DNA from: Rubripirellula sp.
GTDB taxonomy: Bacteria > Planctomycetota > Planctomycetia > Pirellulales > Pirellulaceae
Assembly (NCBI GenBank): GCA_029287555.1
Contig: JARFQX010000074.1
Location: 1 to 6,487, forward strand
Direction: 5' to 3'
DNA: 6,487 nucleotides
This document shows, one piece after another, positions 5,538-6,487 of the stretch. The position numbers and the translations under genes were made by a program. The notes beneath the pieces were generated by a model, which saw only the letters and a list, made by a program, of their open reading frames with translations, was not told the origin of the DNA and did no database searches. Position 1 is the first letter of the stretch. Each line of letters starts with the position of its first letter.

Positions 5538-6487
5538 ATGTCTTCGTCAAAACTCCGCCGCCAGATTGCTTGGGAGGCGGCTCGATTAATGTACTCGCGC
5601 GAAGTGACCGAGTACTACACGGCCAAGCAGAAGGCCGCCAAGCGTTGTTACAAGGGCTGGATCAAACCAGCCGATCTTCCCACCAACGCCGAGATTCGCG
5701 ACCAAGTGCAACTCCTGGCGCGTCTTCATGAGGGCACCGACTCTCAGGCCCAGCGGTTGCTCGAGATGCGATTGCGGGCGCTTTGGTGGATGCATCGTCT
5801 GGAGGCGTTTCATCCCAAGATTCTGGGCAGCGTTCTGACCGGCGCGATCCGTCAGGGCAGCGACGTCGATTTGCACGTCTTCGCGGCCAACCCTCATTCG
5901 ATCACCGTCGAGCTGGATGATGAGGGGATCGCCTATGAACTGGAGCGGAAGCGAGTGGTGAAGGATGGCGAGCAGCGCGTCTTCACGCACATCCATGTTC
6001 GCGACGAATTTCCGGTCGAATTGACGGTCTATCATCCCTCGTACCTCGGCTATCGATTCCGAAGTTCGATCACGAACAAGGCGATCGAGCGGGCCGGCTG
6101 CGGCGAGCTGGCGAAGCTGATTGCGATGGAGCATGAACTCGATGCCGAGGATCAACGGGGACGGCTGGCGGAGATGGATGCCCGGCCTGATCGATTCCAG
6201 GTCTTTCAATCGTTATTGATCCCGCTGGAAAACGTGCAGCAACCCCTGAAGTATCACCCCGAGGGTGACGCGCTGTTCCACAGCCTACAGGTCTTCGGAC
6301 TCGCCCGTGATCAGTCGCCTTACGACGAGGAGTTCTTGCTCGCGGCGCTCCTGCATGACATCGGCAAGGCGATCGATCCCGATGATCACGTCGCAGCCGG
6401 ACTGGAGGCGCTCGACGGATTCGTCACGGACCGAACGGCTTGGTTAATCGGCCATCACATGGAGGCTCATCGGTTGCACGATCGAAC
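5538..6487 (+). CDS. Nucleotidyltransferase-like plus HD-domain protein, N-terminal 316 residues, cut by the right edge
   Basis: The protein starts with a basic helical region (KLRRQIAWEAARLMY, residues 5-19). A Pol-beta-type nucleotidyltransferase core follows: ILGSVLTGAIRQGSDVDLHVF at 95-115 has the GS...G...SDxDL pattern, with metal-binding Asp109 and Asp111, and Glu161 in PVELTVY is the likely third carboxylate. An HD phosphohydrolase domain begins near 238: YHPEGDALFHSLQV (His248), LLAALLHDIGKAID (His273-Asp274) and LIGHHMEAH (304-311). The YHPEGD...H...HDIGK series resembles the HD part of tRNA CCA-adding enzymes, but the order of helices before the NTase core differs and CCA-enzyme template motifs are not evident. 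A nucleotide or RNA end-modifying role is therefore only inferred. It is cytoplasmic, with no signal or membrane segment. I chose the ATG at 5538 because the conserved-looking part begins there; an in-frame ATG at 5508 would add ten residues. Neither has a strong ribosome site. The C-terminus is outside the window. Confidence 0.88.
   Translation, partial: MSSSKLRRQIAWEAARLMYSREVTEYYTAKQKAAKRCYKGWIKPADLPTNAEIRDQVQLLARLHEGTDSQAQRLLEMRLRALWWMHRLEAFHPKILGSVLTGAIRQGSDVDLHVFAANPHSITVELDDEGIAYELERKRVVKDGEQRVFTHIHVRDEFPVELTVYHPSYLGYRFRSSITNKAIERAGCGELAKLIAMEHELDAEDQRGRLAEMDARPDRFQVFQSLLIPLENVQQPLKYHPEGDALFHSLQVFGLARDQSPYDEEFLLAALLHDIGKAIDPDDHVAAGLEALDGFVTDRTAWLIGHHMEAHRLHDR

Noticed and set aside
5586..6209. 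207-codon minus-strand frame
   Set aside because: It is antisense to the NTase-HD gene, whose conserved motifs fix the coding strand; the frame is open only because of the codon use of the real gene.

Overview
The window looks like a piece of a planctomycete chromosome, probably Pirellulaceae or Rhodopirellula-like. This is an inference from gene content and style. It holds a secreted formylglycine-type sulfatase and two secreted SASA-family carbohydrate esterases, genes that this phylum carries in unusual numbers. It also has a short reading frame starting with the 'DDNPYES' type of N-terminus common on small planctomycetal proteins, mixed GC content, and loose gene spacing with long leaders. 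No rRNA, tRNA, CRISPR array, insertion sequence or phage gene was recognised.

Layout. Positions 1-752 (minus) are the N-terminal 250 residues of a sulfatase that runs off the left edge. Positions 914-1873 (minus) are a complete 319-residue SASA esterase, 161 bp upstream of the sulfatase on the same strand. Positions 1874-2312 are mostly non-coding but include a 33-codon frame (2098-2199, plus) with a good ribosome binding site. Positions 2313-3209 (plus) are a complete FkbM-type SAM methyltransferase with a TTG start. After a 263 bp convergent gap, 3473-4552 (minus) is a second, divergent SASA esterase of 359 residues. Positions 4553-5537 are about 1 kb with no confident gene: a 116-codon minus-strand frame that ends 2 nt before the esterase start and could be a decayed FecR-like regulator, and an unidentified plus-strand frame (5014-5475). 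From 5538 to the right edge (plus) is a protein with a nucleotidyltransferase-like domain followed by an HD phosphohydrolase domain, truncated by the window.

How the parts fit. The three minus-strand genes encode exported hydrolases that would remove sulfate and acyl (probably acetyl) groups from complex polysaccharides, so they plausibly form a small decoration-removal locus. The FkbM methyltransferase lies between the esterases on the opposite strand. It is more likely to O-methylate a glycan or small molecule made by the cell than to take part in degradation. The NTase-HD gene is a separate intracellular unit, and its nucleic acid or nucleotide substrate is unknown. I see no clear novel multi-gene system. 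The most interesting items are the NTase-HD fusion, the dyad in front of it, and the eroded stretch at 4553-5480.
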